Origin: Sphingomonas crusticola
GTDB lineage: Bacteria; Pseudomonadota; Alphaproteobacteria; Sphingomonadales; Sphingomonadaceae
Length of the DNA stretch: 64,000 nt
Reading direction: 5' to 3'
Assembly (NCBI RefSeq): GCF_003391115.1
Contig: NZ_QTJP01000001.1
Location: 1,736,001-1,800,000, forward strand
The translations under genes and the position numbers were made by a program. Under the pieces are notes generated by a model that searched no databases, was not told the origin of the DNA, and was given only the letters and a program-made list of their open reading frames with translations. This document shows positions 1 through 9,427 of this stretch, piece by piece; position 1 is the stretch's first letter, and the number at the start of each line of letters is the position of its first letter.

Positions 1-203
1 ACGTCGACATTGGCTCGGAAATCGCTCTCGGTGATCGCCAGCCCATAGGCATCCCAGCTGTTCCAGCCCATCGGCGGGCGTGGCGCCAGCGCCGCCGCCC
101 TGCCCCCTGTGGCCTTAGCGCCGGCGGCCGACGCGGCTGCGGGGTGTAGGAGCGCGAGCGCGAGCAACCATGAGAACAGCCTTCCCGTGACTTTCGGCAT
201 CAT
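1..203 (-). CDS. GH27-type alpha-galactosidase, N-terminal part (runs off the window)
   Basis: Only the first 67 codons lie in the window. Reading from the tandem ATG at 203/200, there is a Sec signal peptide (charged start, a Leu/Ala-rich core, then AAASAAG), followed at about residues 43-53 by RPPMGWNSWDA. That motif opens the catalytic barrel of family 27 alpha-galactosidases and related secreted melibiases. The protein would act in the periplasm or outside the cell, removing terminal alpha-galactosyl residues. A purine-rich stretch (GAGGGGGA) just upstream of the start is a good ribosome site. The gene follows the GH35-like gene by 46 nt on the same strand, so the two are probably one galactoside-degrading operon. 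The catalytic aspartates are outside the window. Confidence 0.82.
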   Translation of the reverse strand, partial: MMPKVTGRLFSWLLALALLHPAAASAAGAKATGGRAAALAPRPPMGWNSWDAYGLAITESDFRANVD

Positions 204-249
204 CGTCCCCCTCTTCGGCTGCGGCGATCCACGAACTGGCCAAGCAAGG

Positions 250-1875
250 TCAACGGTAGGCGGCGAGCTTCACGTGCAGCAATTGCGGGATGGAGGTAAA
301 GTTCAGGCCGTAATCGGTCTGGTCACCGTTCCAGACGCGTTCGAACACCCAGCGCCCGGCGGAATCGTAATGGCCCTCTTCGACGCGGGCCATCATCACG
401 TGATCGCCCGGATCGGGCTTGGCCAAGGCGAACTCGACGCGGACATGATAGCCGGTCACGAGATATTCGTCAGGCCCGATCTCGGCGATCGCAGCGCCGC
501 CTGACGGTGTTTCGTTGCCGGTCGGCGGCTTCATGCCGAATTGCGCGCGCCCGAAGGTCGCGGTCGCGCGCCAGCGGCCGAGCTCCATCGTCGCGGCATG
601 TTTGGGATCGTCGGGTCCGGGCTCCGCCACGCCCCAGGTCTTCCCTTCCAGCGCCAGCGCCGGCCAGATGGTCTGCAGCGGCCTGAACAAGGCGTAATTG
701 GCGGCGAAGGCGCCGAGCGTCGCATCGTCGAGCTTCTCGGCGCCGAGCGGGAAGTTCATATAGCCGGTCGCGTCCATCCCGAATGGCGAGAAGCCGATTC
801 CGCCGCGGCCGACGACCGGGAAGAAGTAACGCGCATAAGGCCTGGCATTGCCGGTTTCCGGCACGAACAGCGCATTGTCGGGACGCTGAAACAGGTCGAG
901 GTAGCGCATGTAGGTGGCGTAATCGGGATTGTAGATGTCGGGCGCGGCGAGATCGATCGCCGGAGCGCCCGCCTTCCACACCGCGAGCACGTCATGGGTC
1001 GGCCCGCCGGATGCGTATGTATCCGGATTCTGCTTCTTGAACGGGTCGCTCAGCGCGGCGTTGACGTACATCGGCAGCGGCTTCACCGCCTTGCCTGCGG
1101 CCGCGATCTCGTTGACGTAGGTCGAAATCGCCCAGGCGTTGAAATATTCGTCGGCATCCTTGCCGAACGCCTGCGACCAGGTGCCCGGCTTTGCCCCCAG
1201 CGCGCGCACAAGCGCCGCGGGTGCCGCACCTTCGAACGCTTTTTGCGCCACCGGCGAATGATCGCGCACGCCGCCATAGATGCCGGTCTCGTTTTCGACC
1301 TGCACCATGATGACCGTATTCTGCGGATCGACGGTCTTGAGATGCTCCATCAGCCGGACGAACGCCTTCTTGTCGGCCTCCAGCGTCGTCCGAAAATGCG
1401 GCGAGGCGGTATATTGCGTCTCGCCCTTGGCGGAAATGAAGCGCGGGAAGCGCTTGGTATCCAGCTTCACCCATTCGGGCTGATAGCTGTTGCCGGTATT
1501 TTTCCAGGTGCCGAACCACAGCAGAACCAGTCGCTGATCGTGCTGCCGCGCCTGCGCGAGCAGAATGTCGACCCACGAAAAGTCGAACTTGCCCTCGGTC
1601 GGCTCGATCTGCTCCCACGCGACAGGCACTTCGAGGGTGTTGCCGCCGAGCCGATCGATGATCGGCCACACCTTGGGTAAGGCCGCGGGATAATTGGAGG
1701 AATTGTTGACCTGTGCGCCGAGCATGAGGAACGGCTTGCCGTCCACCACCAGCGCATAACGCCCGCCTTGCTTGACGAGATGAGGAGGGGCTGTCGGAGC
1801 CGCCGCACTGGCACCGCCCTCACAGAGGATAAGCGTAGCCGCCAGCATGAGGGCACGGCGAGAGCGACGTGTCAT
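250..1875 (-). CDS. Secreted GH35-like beta-galactosidase with DUF5597-type C-terminus
   Basis: This is a 541-residue secreted glycosidase of the GH35/GH42-like clan A group, predicted to cleave beta-galactosides in the periplasm. Residues 1-26 form a signal peptide. The barrel starts near residue 33; VQVENE around residue 194 holds the expected acid/base Glu (E196), and FVPETGN around 338 the nucleophile (E340). The C-terminal third (about 380-541) resembles the DUF5597 domain fused to such barrels in Xanthomonas and Caulobacter. GGGAGG six bases ahead of the ATG supports the start. It is the first gene of a two-gene unit with the GH27 enzyme and has a palindromic operator candidate about 40 nt upstream. 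The substrate could be a plant galactoside or xyloglucan side chain; the sequence does not decide this. Confidence 0.82.
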   Translation of the reverse strand: MTRRSRRALMLAATLILCEGGASAAAPTAPPHLVKQGGRYALVVDGKPFLMLGAQVNNSSNYPAALPKVWPIIDRLGGNTLEVPVAWEQIEPTEGKFDFSWVDILLAQARQHDQRLVLLWFGTWKNTGNSYQPEWVKLDTKRFPRFISAKGETQYTASPHFRTTLEADKKAFVRLMEHLKTVDPQNTVIMVQVENETGIYGGVRDHSPVAQKAFEGAAPAALVRALGAKPGTWSQAFGKDADEYFNAWAISTYVNEIAAAGKAVKPLPMYVNAALSDPFKKQNPDTYASGGPTHDVLAVWKAGAPAIDLAAPDIYNPDYATYMRYLDLFQRPDNALFVPETGNARPYARYFFPVVGRGGIGFSPFGMDATGYMNFPLGAEKLDDATLGAFAANYALFRPLQTIWPALALEGKTWGVAEPGPDDPKHAATMELGRWRATATFGRAQFGMKPPTGNETPSGGAAIAEIGPDEYLVTGYHVRVEFALAKPDPGDHVMMARVEEGHYDSAGRWVFERVWNGDQTDYGLNFTSIPQLLHVKLAAYR

Positions 1876-1912
1876 ATGGATCCTCCCCGGGCGTAATTGG
1901 CTCCGCCCCTAA

Positions 1913-1923
1913 TTGTATGACAA
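1913..1923 (-). promoter_or_regulatory. Candidate GntR-type operator upstream of the glycosidase operon
   Basis: TTGT-ATG-ACAA is a perfect 4-bp inverted repeat with a three-base centre, 38 nt before the start of the GH35-like gene. Motifs of the form TTGTATGACAA are common targets of FadR-subfamily GntR regulators of sugar-acid and hexose genes. No regulator gene is next to it in this window, so the assignment is an inference from motif shape and position. Confidence 0.35.
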
Positions 1924-1979
1924 GACCATAGCGCTTCACGCACCCCGATCAACTGCGGACGAGGCTTGGGATGGGTGCC

Positions 1980-2615
1980 CTAGCTGAAGCTCGCCTTCAG
2001 GCCGTCGATCACATATTGCGCGGCCAGCGCGGCAAGCAGGACGCCCAGGATGCGCGTGATCATCGCTTCGAGCTTGTCGCCGAGGACGCGCATGATCGCC
2101 CCGGCCGCGAGCAGCGCGATGGCGCTGATGACCAGAACCGCCGCCAATGCGCACAGCACGACGATAAGCTGCAGGCCGTGATTGCGCGCGGTGACGAGCA
2201 TCACCGTGGCGATCGAGCCGGGCCCGGCGATCATGGGAATGGCCATCGGAAAGACGGATATGTCTTCCGGCTCCTCGCGCGCTTCCTCCACCTGACGGCG
2301 GTTGATTTCTTCCGCGCGCCCCTCGCGCCGTTCGGTGCGCTTCTCGAACACCATCTCCAGCGCGATTAGGAACACCATGATGCCGCCCGCAACCCGGAAC
2401 GCGTCAAGGCTGATGCCGAGCGTCGTCAGCAACGGTTCTCCCACCAGCGCGAACAGGATCAGGACGACTGCGGCCAGGCCCACCGAACGCAGCGCCATCG
2501 CGCGACTATAGGCCTTGCTGCCGCCGCGCGTCAGGCTGGCGAAGATCGGTGCGCAACCCGGCGGATCGATCACCACGAAGAAGGTCACGAAGGCGGAGAG
2601 GAACAGGGAGATCAT
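1980..2615 (-). CDS. MarC-family integral membrane protein
   Basis: This 211-residue polytopic membrane protein has about six hydrophobic segments and the family-typical start [20 protein letters not shown]. The family (COG2095) is found throughout proteobacteria; it was once linked to multiple antibiotic resistance, but its true transport role is unsettled. The reading frame extends further upstream, but the ATG at 2615 matches the family's N-terminus and overlaps the stop of the preceding gene in ATGA, which indicates translational coupling. It is the last gene of a run that begins with the queuosine-precursor transporter. Confidence 0.85.
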   Translation of the reverse strand: MISLFLSAFVTFFVVIDPPGCAPIFASLTRGGSKAYSRAMALRSVGLAAVVLILFALVGEPLLTTLGISLDAFRVAGGIMVFLIALEMVFEKRTERREGRAEEINRRQVEEAREEPEDISVFPMAIPMIAGPGSIATVMLVTARNHGLQLIVVLCALAAVLVISAIALLAAGAIMRVLGDKLEAMITRILGVLLAALAAQYVIDGLKASFS

Positions 2616-3196
2616 CCGCCGACGACCGCGCTTTCGCTCTTCCAGCCGGCGTGCGTGCGATAGGTGACGGTCAGTCGGTACTGGCCCGGTGTGGCGGGCC
2701 GCAATTCCCATTGCAGGCTGCCGTCGCGGGCGCCGCCCCCGGCGACTGATCCCGCGTCGACGGCGGGGGCGCGGCCAGGCCGGTATGCCGCGCGCACGGC
2801 GCCGCTGCCGTCGCCCGCGGCTGTACCGGCATTATCCTGTGTGCCGCCGTCATAAACCCAGCGCCAGCCATCGGCCCCATGGCGCCAGATGGTGAAGAAC
2901 CGCCCGGTGGTGCGGCCCCCGTCGCGTCGCCACGGTCCGGTCGAGTAAGCCATGCTGCCGTCGCACGACGTTATCGTGTGCGCGGGCCACCACATCACCG
3001 CGACCGGCGGATCCTTCCGATCCTTGAGGAAAGGTGCGGCCGGCCGCGGTCCGTCGAGCAGCATCTGCGCGTCGGGCGCGGCGAAGGCGCGGAAGGCGGT
3101 CCACTGACCCCTGGTTTGCGCCATCGAGGCGAAGGCGCGCTCTGCCGTCTCGACCGGCGGCACGACCGCCGCGGCGAGCAGCAGGGGGCCGATCAT
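2612..3196 (-). CDS. Small secreted protein, SnoaL/DUF4440-like
   Basis: A 194-residue protein with a short N-terminal hydrophobic segment ([11 protein letters not shown]) that looks like a signal peptide. After it come an AERAF helix and a W-rich beta region ([23 protein letters not shown]) like NTF2/SnoaL-fold DUF4440 proteins. The C-terminal 70 residues are Gly/Ala-rich and less structured. Function is unknown. It overlaps the folD stop by 4 nt on one side and the marC start by 4 nt on the other, so it is translated with them. The fold assignment is by eye only. Confidence 0.6.
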   Translation of the reverse strand: MIGPLLLAAAVVPPVETAERAFASMAQTRGQWTAFRAFAAPDAQMLLDGPRPAAPFLKDRKDPPVAVMWWPAHTITSCDGSMAYSTGPWRRDGGRTTGRFFTIWRHGADGWRWVYDGGTQDNAGTAAGDGSGAVRAAYRPGRAPAVDAGSVAGGGARDGSLQWELRPATPGQYRLTVTYRTHAGWKSESAVVGG

Positions 3197-4083
3197 ATCG
3201 TGCCCTTGTCCAGCGGCACGCCGGCATTGCGATGCGCCGCGACCAGCGTGTTGCGGAGCAGGACCGCGATCGTCATCGGCCCCACGCCGCCCGGAACCGG
3301 CGTGATCGCGCCCGCGACCTGCGCCACCTCGTCGAAGGCGACGTCGCCGACCAATCGGGTCTTGCCCTCGCCCGCGTCGATGCGGTTGATGCCGACGTCG
3401 ATCACGGCCGCGCCGGGCTTGATCCAGTCGGCCTTGACCATTTCCGGCCGGCCGACCGCGGCCACCACGATGTCGGCTCGGCGCACCACCGCCGGCAGAT
3501 CGCGGGTCTTGGAATGGGCGATAGTGACGGTGCAGCTTTCGCCGAGCAGCAATTGCGCCATCGGCTTGCCGACGATGTTCGACCGGCCGATCACGACCGC
3601 CTCCCTGCCCGCCAGATCGCCAAGCTGCTCCTTGAGGAGCATCAGGCAGCCGAGCGGCGTGCAGGGCACGAAGCCGTAAAGCCCGGTCGCGAGCCGCCCG
3701 GCATTGACCGGGTGGAAGCCGTCGACATCCTTGTTGGGATCGATCGTGGCGATCACCGCATTCTCGTTGATTTGCGCGGGCAGCGGCAGCTGGACGAGGA
3801 TACCATCGACGCTCGCATCGGCGTTGAGCGCCCGGACCAGATCGAGGAGTTCATCTTGGCCCGTCCCGGCGGGAAGGCGGATCGTATCGCTCTTCATGCC
3901 CGCGGCTTCGGTGGCCTTACCCTTGGCGCGGACATAAACCGCGCTCGCGGGATCCTCCCCCACTAGCACGACCGTCAAACCCGGTTGGCGGCCGGCCTTG
4001 GTTGCAAAGTCGGGGACGAGGGCGGCGACGCGCCCGCGCAGGCGCTCGGCGGCGGCCTTGCCGTCGATGATCGCCGCGCTCAC
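3193..4083 (-). CDS. folD: Bifunctional methylenetetrahydrofolate dehydrogenase / methenyltetrahydrofolate cyclohydrolase
   Basis: FolD interconverts 5,10-methylene-, 5,10-methenyl- and 10-formyl-tetrahydrofolate with NADP in the cytoplasm and supplies one-carbon units for purines and formyl-Met. The 296-residue length is normal. The catalytic Tyr/Lys pair is visible in [11 protein letters not shown], with QLPLPAQIN and the KDVDGFHP motif carrying the essential Asp in mid-protein. The Rossmann dinucleotide motif is [13 protein letters not shown], and [10 protein letters not shown] lies near the end. The gene overlaps yggT upstream and the secreted protein gene downstream by 4 nt each. Confidence 0.97.
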   Translation of the reverse strand: MSAAIIDGKAAAERLRGRVAALVPDFATKAGRQPGLTVVLVGEDPASAVYVRAKGKATEAAGMKSDTIRLPAGTGQDELLDLVRALNADASVDGILVQLPLPAQINENAVIATIDPNKDVDGFHPVNAGRLATGLYGFVPCTPLGCLMLLKEQLGDLAGREAVVIGRSNIVGKPMAQLLLGESCTVTIAHSKTRDLPAVVRRADIVVAAVGRPEMVKADWIKPGAAVIDVGINRIDAGEGKTRLVGDVAFDEVAQVAGAITPVPGGVGPMTIAVLLRNTLVAAHRNAGVPLDKGTI

Positions 4084-4379
4084 GTGACCGCTGAAACCAC
4101 GATCGCCGGCAGCACGATCTGGCGCAGCACCTGGATGATCAGCAGCACCACCAGCGGCGAAAAATCGAGCGCCCCGAAATCCGGCATGATCCGCCGGATC
4201 GGCCGGTAGAGCGGTTCGGTGATGCGACTGAGCGCGTAGAGCAATTGCCGCACGAAATCATTGTGCGTGTTGACCACGTTGAACGCGACCAGCCACGACA
4301 GGACCGCCTGGACGATGATGATCCACATCATGACCGAGAGCAGCAGATCGACGATACGGATGAGCGTGATTATCAGCAT
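4080..4379 (-). CDS. YggT family membrane protein
   Basis: A 99-residue protein with two hydrophobic hairpins separated by a basic loop ([13 protein letters not shown]), the signature of YggT/YlmG proteins. Relatives have been tied to osmotic tolerance, cytochrome or division-site organisation, without a firm biochemical role. It lies between argB (39 nt upstream) and folD (4-nt overlap downstream). Confidence 0.9.
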   Translation of the reverse strand: MLIITLIRIVDLLLSVMMWIIIVQAVLSWLVAFNVVNTHNDFVRQLLYALSRITEPLYRPIRRIMPDFGALDFSPLVVLLIIQVLRQIVLPAIVVSAVT

Positions 4380-4418
4380 GCCACTGTCCTAGCCGAGTGG
4401 GGCACCCGGCGCCACCCT

Positions 4419-5288
4419 TCAGCCGCGCCGAACCAGCGTGCCCGCACCCTGGCGGGTGAAGATTTCGATCAGCATCGCGTGCGGCACCCGCCCATCGAGA
4501 ATGACGGCGGCATCTACGCCCCCTTCAACCGCATCGATACACGTCTGCAGCTTGGGGATCATGCCGCCATGGATGGTGCCGTCGTCCTGAAGGATCGCGA
4601 TGTCCGCCGGCGTCAGGTCGCTCAGCAAATTCTTGTTCTTGTCGAGCACGCCCGGAACGTCGGTCAGCAGGAACAGCCGCTCGGCGCCGGTGGCGATGGC
4701 AAGCGCACCCGCCATCGTATCGGCATTGATATTATAGGTCTGGCCGTCGGCGCCGACGGCGATCGGCGCCACCACCGGGATCATGCCCGCCTTGGAAATC
4801 GTGTCGAGGATGCGCGTATCCACGTCGTCCGGCTCGCCGACAAAGCCCAGATCATGCTCGCTCTGCACCTTGGTGGCGGTGACGAGCCGGCCGTCCTTGC
4901 CGGAAATACCAACCGCACGGCCGCCCTCGGCCGCGATCCACGACACGATTTCCTTGTTGATCGCGCCCGAGAGAACCATTTCGGCGACCTTCATCGTCGC
5001 GGCATCGGTCACGCGCAGCCCGTCGACGAAGCGGCTTTCGATCCCCTGCGCCTTCAGCGCGGCACCGATCTGCGGCCCGCCGCCATGAACCACGATTGGA
5101 TTGATGCCGACCGCCTTGAGCAGCACGATATCCTCGGCGAAATCCTCGGCCGCCTCGGCATCGCCCATGGCGTGGCCGCCATATTTCACGACGAACGTGC
5201 TGCCCGCATAGCGCTGCATATAAGGCAGCGCCTCGGCCAGCGTCTCGGCCTTGAACAGCAATGCGGGATCGACGGCGTGTTCGGTCAT
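4419..5288 (-). CDS. argB: Acetylglutamate kinase
   Basis: ArgB phosphorylates N-acetylglutamate with ATP in the second step of arginine biosynthesis. The 289-residue protein shows the nucleotide-binding [11 protein letters not shown] near residue 50, the substrate-binding [10 protein letters not shown] near residue 78, the [11 protein letters not shown] segment, and a C-terminal [10 protein letters not shown] loop in which Lys contacts ATP. The frame is open 48 nt further upstream, but the ATG at 5288 gives the usual family start and avoids overlapping the preceding transporter, whose stop lies 10 nt before it. Confidence 0.96.
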   Translation of the reverse strand: MTEHAVDPALLFKAETLAEALPYMQRYAGSTFVVKYGGHAMGDAEAAEDFAEDIVLLKAVGINPIVVHGGGPQIGAALKAQGIESRFVDGLRVTDAATMKVAEMVLSGAINKEIVSWIAAEGGRAVGISGKDGRLVTATKVQSEHDLGFVGEPDDVDTRILDTISKAGMIPVVAPIAVGADGQTYNINADTMAGALAIATGAERLFLLTDVPGVLDKNKNLLSDLTPADIAILQDDGTIHGGMIPKLQTCIDAVEGGVDAAVILDGRVPHAMLIEIFTRQGAGTLVRRG

Positions 5289-5298
5289 GCGCGCGCCC

Positions 5299-5985
5299 TT
5301 AAGCGGGGGTAGCGGTTCCGTCCAGTTTCCGGCCAATCGCGACGAACAGATAGACCAATGGCGGCACCAGCACGGCCGACAGCAAGACCTTGACGATCAT
5401 CTGGCCGATGAGCAGCCCGCCGATGGGGAAGACGCCGTAGAAGCTGATCGTGATGAACAGCAATGTGTCGACGATCTGCGACAGCACGCTGGCGATCCCG
5501 GCGCGCAGCCACAGCAATTGCGACCCTTCGCGCCCCTTGAGCGCGGCGAAGATGGTGACGTTGAGTGTCTGCGAGGTTCCGTAGGCGATCAGCCCGGCCA
5601 GCATCAGCCGTGCGCTCTGGCCGAGGATCGTCTCGAAGGCGGCGAGGCGTGCCGGCTCCATCGCCGCCGCGGGCGGCAGCGCCAGCACCAGCTCGATCAG
5701 CGCCATCGTTGCGATCAGAGGCACGAACCCCCAGCGCACCAGCCGTGTCGCCACCGCGCCACCGTGCAGTTCCGCAATCGCGCTCGACACGATCACCAGC
5801 AGCAGGAAAGCGCAGATGCCCGCTTCGATGCCGAGCGGTCCAAGGCCGAGTGCCGGCCCCAGATCCGACAATGGCCCGAGCCCGACCAGCTTGTTGCCGA
5901 GCACGCCCGCAATGCAGACCATGCCGCCATAGAAGATCGAGAAGACAAAGAGGGACTTGGGGATGGCGGGCGTGGCTGTTTCCAT
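5299..5985 (-). CDS. Queuosine precursor transporter (VUT/YhhQ family)
   Basis: A 228-residue inner-membrane protein with about six transmembrane segments. The pattern [29 protein letters not shown] and a closing [13 protein letters not shown] matches the VUT_1/QPTR family, which takes up queuosine precursors (preQ0 or preQ1) for tRNA modification. The ATG at 5985 was chosen over an in-frame codon 66 nt upstream because it begins the conserved region. It heads the argB-yggT-folD-marC run. Confidence 0.85.
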   Translation of the reverse strand: METATPAIPKSLFVFSIFYGGMVCIAGVLGNKLVGLGPLSDLGPALGLGPLGIEAGICAFLLLVIVSSAIAELHGGAVATRLVRWGFVPLIATMALIELVLALPPAAAMEPARLAAFETILGQSARLMLAGLIAYGTSQTLNVTIFAALKGREGSQLLWLRAGIASVLSQIVDTLLFITISFYGVFPIGGLLIGQMIVKVLLSAVLVPPLVYLFVAIGRKLDGTATPA

Positions 5986-6061
5986 GAAGCCTGCGTAACG
6001 GGTGCGCCGAACGTGTAAACCCTGCCGTAATGCTGGGTTGTCAGCGGCCACCTGTCAAAGC

Positions 6062-6931
6062 TCAGCGCGTCGGCACGGGCTCCGGCCCCGAATAATCGTA
6101 GAAGCCGCGCCCGGTCTTGCGCCCGAGCCAGCCCGCTTCGACATATTTGATCAGCAACGGCGCGGGGCGGAATTTGGGATCGCCGGTGCCCTCGTGCAGC
6201 ACCCGCGCGATTTCGAGGCAGGTATCGAGCCCGATGAAATCCGCCAGCGTCAGCGGTCCCATCGGATGATTGAGACCGAGGCTGACGGCGGCGTCGATAT
6301 CCCTGACCGTGGCGACGCCCTCGCCCAGCGCGAAGATCGCCTCATTGAGCATCGGCAGCAATACGCGGTTGACGATGAAGCCAGGCGCATCGTTGGCGTG
6401 GACCACAATCTTGCCGAGGCTTTGCGCGAATGCCTCGACCGTGGCGACGGTGGCGTCCGACGTGGCGAGCCCGCGGATCAGTTCGATCGGCTTCATGACC
6501 GGCACGGGATTGAAGAAATGCACGCCCATGAAGCGCGCCGGATCGGGCGCCGCCTGCGCCAGTCGCGTGATCGGGATGGATGAAGTGTTGCTGGCGAGGA
6601 TGGCATCGGGCTGCATCATCTTGCCGACCTCGGCGAAGATCGTGCGCTTGATCGATTCCCGCTCCGTCGCCGCCTCGATGACGATATGGGCTTCGGCGAA
6701 AGCCGCATGCTCACGCTGGGGCTCGATCCGATCGCGCGCCGCATCCGCCTCGGCCGCGCCGACCTGCTCCTTATCGACCGCGCGCGCGAGCCGCTTGGCG
6801 ATCCCCGCCTTGCCCTTTTCGGCCTGTTCGATGCTGACGTCGGACAGCAGCACGCGGTAGCCCGCCTGCGCCGCGACCTGGGCGATACCCGCCCCCATCT
6901 GTCCCGCGCCGATTACGCCGATCGTTTTCAT
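6062..6931 (-). CDS. 3-hydroxybutyryl-CoA dehydrogenase
   Basis: A cytoplasmic NAD(P)-dependent enzyme that interconverts acetoacetyl-CoA and 3-hydroxybutyryl-CoA in short-chain fatty-acid, butanoate or PHB metabolism. About 289 residues. The N-terminal Rossmann motif is [22 protein letters not shown] and [14 protein letters not shown] follow, the latter with the catalytic His, and the C-terminal helical domain contains [16 protein letters not shown]. The start at 6931 matches the family; an upstream in-frame ATG would fall inside a dispersed repeat. It stands alone, so the exact pathway cannot be read from its neighbours. Confidence 0.92.
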   Translation of the reverse strand: MKTIGVIGAGQMGAGIAQVAAQAGYRVLLSDVSIEQAEKGKAGIAKRLARAVDKEQVGAAEADAARDRIEPQREHAAFAEAHIVIEAATERESIKRTIFAEVGKMMQPDAILASNTSSIPITRLAQAAPDPARFMGVHFFNPVPVMKPIELIRGLATSDATVATVEAFAQSLGKIVVHANDAPGFIVNRVLLPMLNEAIFALGEGVATVRDIDAAVSLGLNHPMGPLTLADFIGLDTCLEIARVLHEGTGDPKFRPAPLLIKYVEAGWLGRKTGRGFYDYSGPEPVPTR

Positions 6932-6951
6932 AGCGACTCCAACCATAGCTG

Positions 6952-7098
6952 ATCCGCTCGTCCTGAGGAGGCCCTTCGACTGCCTGTCAAGGCAGGCGCT
7001 CAGGACAGGCATTGAGCTTGCCGAAATGCCGTCTCGAAGAACGTGCTTCGATACGAGGCCTCGACAAGCTCAGCCTCTACTCAGCAGGAGCGGGTTTG
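6952..7098. repeat. Dispersed intergenic palindrome, 'CGATACG' family, copy 1
   Basis: Non-coding stretch built from short inverted segments: CGTCCTGAGGAG and CCTCGACAAGCTCAG near the ends, CTTCGATACGAGGCC in the middle, and CTACTCAGCAGGAGCGGG at the right end. The same words recur at 11883-11983, 27143-27290 and 59098-59237, always between genes. Confidence 0.75.
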
Positions 7099-7114
7099 GG
7101 AATTGACAGAAAAC

Positions 7115-8092
7115 TCAGGGCGCGATGGGCTCGGGCCTGGCCTCGGCCAGGATCAGCGAAAACATGCCCTTGTCGTCGCTCCACTCGCGCAGCGGTGTCC
7201 ACCCCCCCGCCGCCAGCAGCTGGCGGCCGCTACGCGGGGTATATTTGTGGCTGTTCTCGGTGTGGATGGTCTCGTCGGCGCCCATTTCGAAATGGCGGCC
7301 GGCGATCATGAAGCCGACGTCGCGCGTCGCGGCGAGATGCATCTCGATCCGCGACCAGGTGTCGTTCCAGATGGCGCGGTGCTTGAAGGCATCGATCGGA
7401 ATATCGCCATCGAGCTCGCGGTTGATGCGCACCAGTAGATTGAGGTTGAAGGCCGCGGTGATGCCAGCCGGGTCGTCATAGGCGCCGATCAGAATGTCGG
7501 TGTCCTTGACCTGATCCATCCCGATCAGCAACATCGATCCGACGCCCATCGTCTCGATCATGTCGCGCAGCAGGTTCACGCCCGAACGCGGCACAAGGTT
7601 GCCGATGGTGGAGCCGGGAAAGAAGCCGAGCTTGGGCAGGCCGGCAATCTCGGCAGGCAGGCGGACCGGATGCATGAAATTGGCTTCGACCGGCAGCACC
7701 GTCAGATCCGGGAAGCGGCCCGACAAGGCGGCAGCGGATTCACGCAGGAAATCGCCGGATATATCGATCGGCACGTAAGCCGATGGTGCCACTTGCGACA
7801 GAAGCAGCGGCGTCTTCACCGAGGAGCCGGAGCCAAACTCCACGACCGCCCGGCCTTTGCCCGCGATCCGCCCGACATCACCGCTATGCGCCGCGAGCAA
7901 CGCGCGCTCGGTGCGGGTCGGATAATATTCCGGCAGCGCCGTGATTTCCTCGAACAGTTCGGAACCGCGGCGATCGTAGAACCAGCGCGCGGGAATCGCC
8001 TTCTTGCGTTGCGACAGCCCGTCCAGGACGTCGGCGAGAAAAGCAGGATCCGCCTCGGTCGTTTCGGGCGGTACCGTCTGGGACTGAAGCAT
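7115..8092 (-). CDS. egtD: L-histidine N-alpha-methyltransferase (ergothioneine biosynthesis)
   Basis: EgtD transfers three methyl groups from SAM to the alpha-amino group of histidine to give hercynine, the first step of ergothioneine synthesis. The 325-residue protein carries the family's N-terminal region (KAIPARWFYDRRGSELFEEI, PEYYPTRTE) that precedes the SAM-binding fold, then VEFGSGSSVKT and the FFPGSTIGN segment. The true start is the ATG at 8092, one base into the egtB stop (TAATG), so the two are translationally coupled. EgtA, EgtC and EgtE are absent here. That fits the two-gene proteobacterial version, where other enzymes supply the thiol donor and C-S lyase. Confidence 0.95.
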   Translation of the reverse strand: MLQSQTVPPETTEADPAFLADVLDGLSQRKKAIPARWFYDRRGSELFEEITALPEYYPTRTERALLAAHSGDVGRIAGKGRAVVEFGSGSSVKTPLLLSQVAPSAYVPIDISGDFLRESAAALSGRFPDLTVLPVEANFMHPVRLPAEIAGLPKLGFFPGSTIGNLVPRSGVNLLRDMIETMGVGSMLLIGMDQVKDTDILIGAYDDPAGITAAFNLNLLVRINRELDGDIPIDAFKHRAIWNDTWSRIEMHLAATRDVGFMIAGRHFEMGADETIHTENSHKYTPRSGRQLLAAGGWTPLREWSDDKGMFSLILAEARPEPIAP

Positions 8093-9372
8093 TATAGGTC
8101 TTTCGCCAGCCGCACGCCGGTGAACTGCCACCGCTGCCAGGGATAGAAGAAGTTGCGATAAGAGGCACGGCTGTGCCCGCGCGGGGTGGCGCAGCTGGCG
8201 CCCTTGAGGACTGCCTGCCCGCTCATGAACTTGCCATTATATTCGCCGACTGCGCCCGCGGCAGGCTTGAAGCCGGGATAAGGCAGGAAGGCGCTGGCGG
8301 TCCATTCCCACACGTCGCCGAACATCTGGCCGGGCGCGTTGCTCCACCGCGCGGCGCGCGGCCGTACCGGGCCGGCCTCGTCGAGCTGGGTGCCGGCGGC
8401 AGGATCGAGACCCTGCGCCGCACTTTCCCATTCCGCCTCGGTCGGCAGCCGCGCGCCGGCCCAGCGCGCAAAGGCGTCGGCCTCGTAAAAGCTGATATGC
8501 GTCACGGGCGCCGCGGGATGAACCGGATGCAGGCCGTCGAGCCCGAACGCCCGCCAGCCGTCGTCGCTGCGCCGCCAGTAGAGCGGCGCATCGATCTTCT
8601 CGCGCTTCACCCATGCCCAGCCGTCGGCCAGCCAGAAATCGGGCCGCTCATAGCCGCCATCGGCCATGAACTCCCTCCATTCGGCATTGGTGATCGGCCG
8701 ATCGGCGAGCGCGTGCGGCGATAGGAAGGTCTGATGACGCGGCCCTTCGGCATCGAAGGCGAAGCCCGAACCGTCATGGCCGATTTCGACCAGCCCGGTG
8801 CGGCCTTCGCTCCAGGCGAGCGGTGCCGGCATCGGCACCGGCTGGTTGCGCGGATGATCCCACACCGCCGGATCGAGCGGGTTGGCGGCAAAGCTGGCGA
8901 CGAGATCGGTCAGCATCAATTCCTGATGCTGCTGCTCATGATTGATGCCGAGCGTGATCAGCTCGAGCGCTTCCGGCGGAAGCGTCGGCAGGGCCGCTTC
9001 GACCTGTGCGTCGACGGCGGCGCGCCAGGCGAGTATCTCGGCCAGGCTCGGCCGGGCCAGCATGCCGCGGCGATCGCGCGCATGGCGGGCGCCTTCCGCT
9101 TCATAATAGCTGTTGAACAGGAAGGCGAAGCGCGGGTCGTACGGCCGGTGCCCGGCGACATGGTCGCGCAGCACGAACGTTTCGAGGAACCAGGTGGTAT
9201 GGGCTAGGTGCCATTTGGCGGGCGACGCATCGGGATGCGGCTGGATCGAGGCATCGGCATCGGACAAAGGTGCCGCGATCGCCACTGACAAGGTACGAGT
9301 GCGCCGAAAGGCCGCGTTCAGAGCAGAAGTGTCGACAAAGTCGTGAGCGCGAGCGGCCATGCGGTGCCCCAT
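8092..9372 (-). CDS. egtB: Ergothioneine sulfoxide synthase, non-haem iron
   Basis: EgtB joins a thiol donor (gamma-glutamylcysteine or cysteine) to hercynine using O2 and a mononuclear iron. The 426 residues comprise an N-terminal DinB-like four-helix domain and a C-terminal FGE-sulfatase/C-type-lectin-like domain (WRAFGLDGL, SFYEADAFARWAGARLP, VWEWTASAF). The three iron ligands are visible as His58 in WHLAH and His145/His149 in NHEQQHQ. Two starts are possible, ATG at 9372 and at 9360. It is immediately followed by egtD. Confidence 0.95.
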   Translation of the reverse strand: MGHRMAARAHDFVDTSALNAAFRRTRTLSVAIAAPLSDADASIQPHPDASPAKWHLAHTTWFLETFVLRDHVAGHRPYDPRFAFLFNSYYEAEGARHARDRRGMLARPSLAEILAWRAAVDAQVEAALPTLPPEALELITLGINHEQQHQELMLTDLVASFAANPLDPAVWDHPRNQPVPMPAPLAWSEGRTGLVEIGHDGSGFAFDAEGPRHQTFLSPHALADRPITNAEWREFMADGGYERPDFWLADGWAWVKREKIDAPLYWRRSDDGWRAFGLDGLHPVHPAAPVTHISFYEADAFARWAGARLPTEAEWESAAQGLDPAAGTQLDEAGPVRPRAARWSNAPGQMFGDVWEWTASAFLPYPGFKPAAGAVGEYNGKFMSGQAVLKGASCATPRGHSRASYRNFFYPWQRWQFTGVRLAKDL

Positions 9373-9427
9373 CAGCCTGGCGCGAGCTAGCGCCTTCCCC
9401 GGTTAGATCGTTACGAGAACGCTCCAA

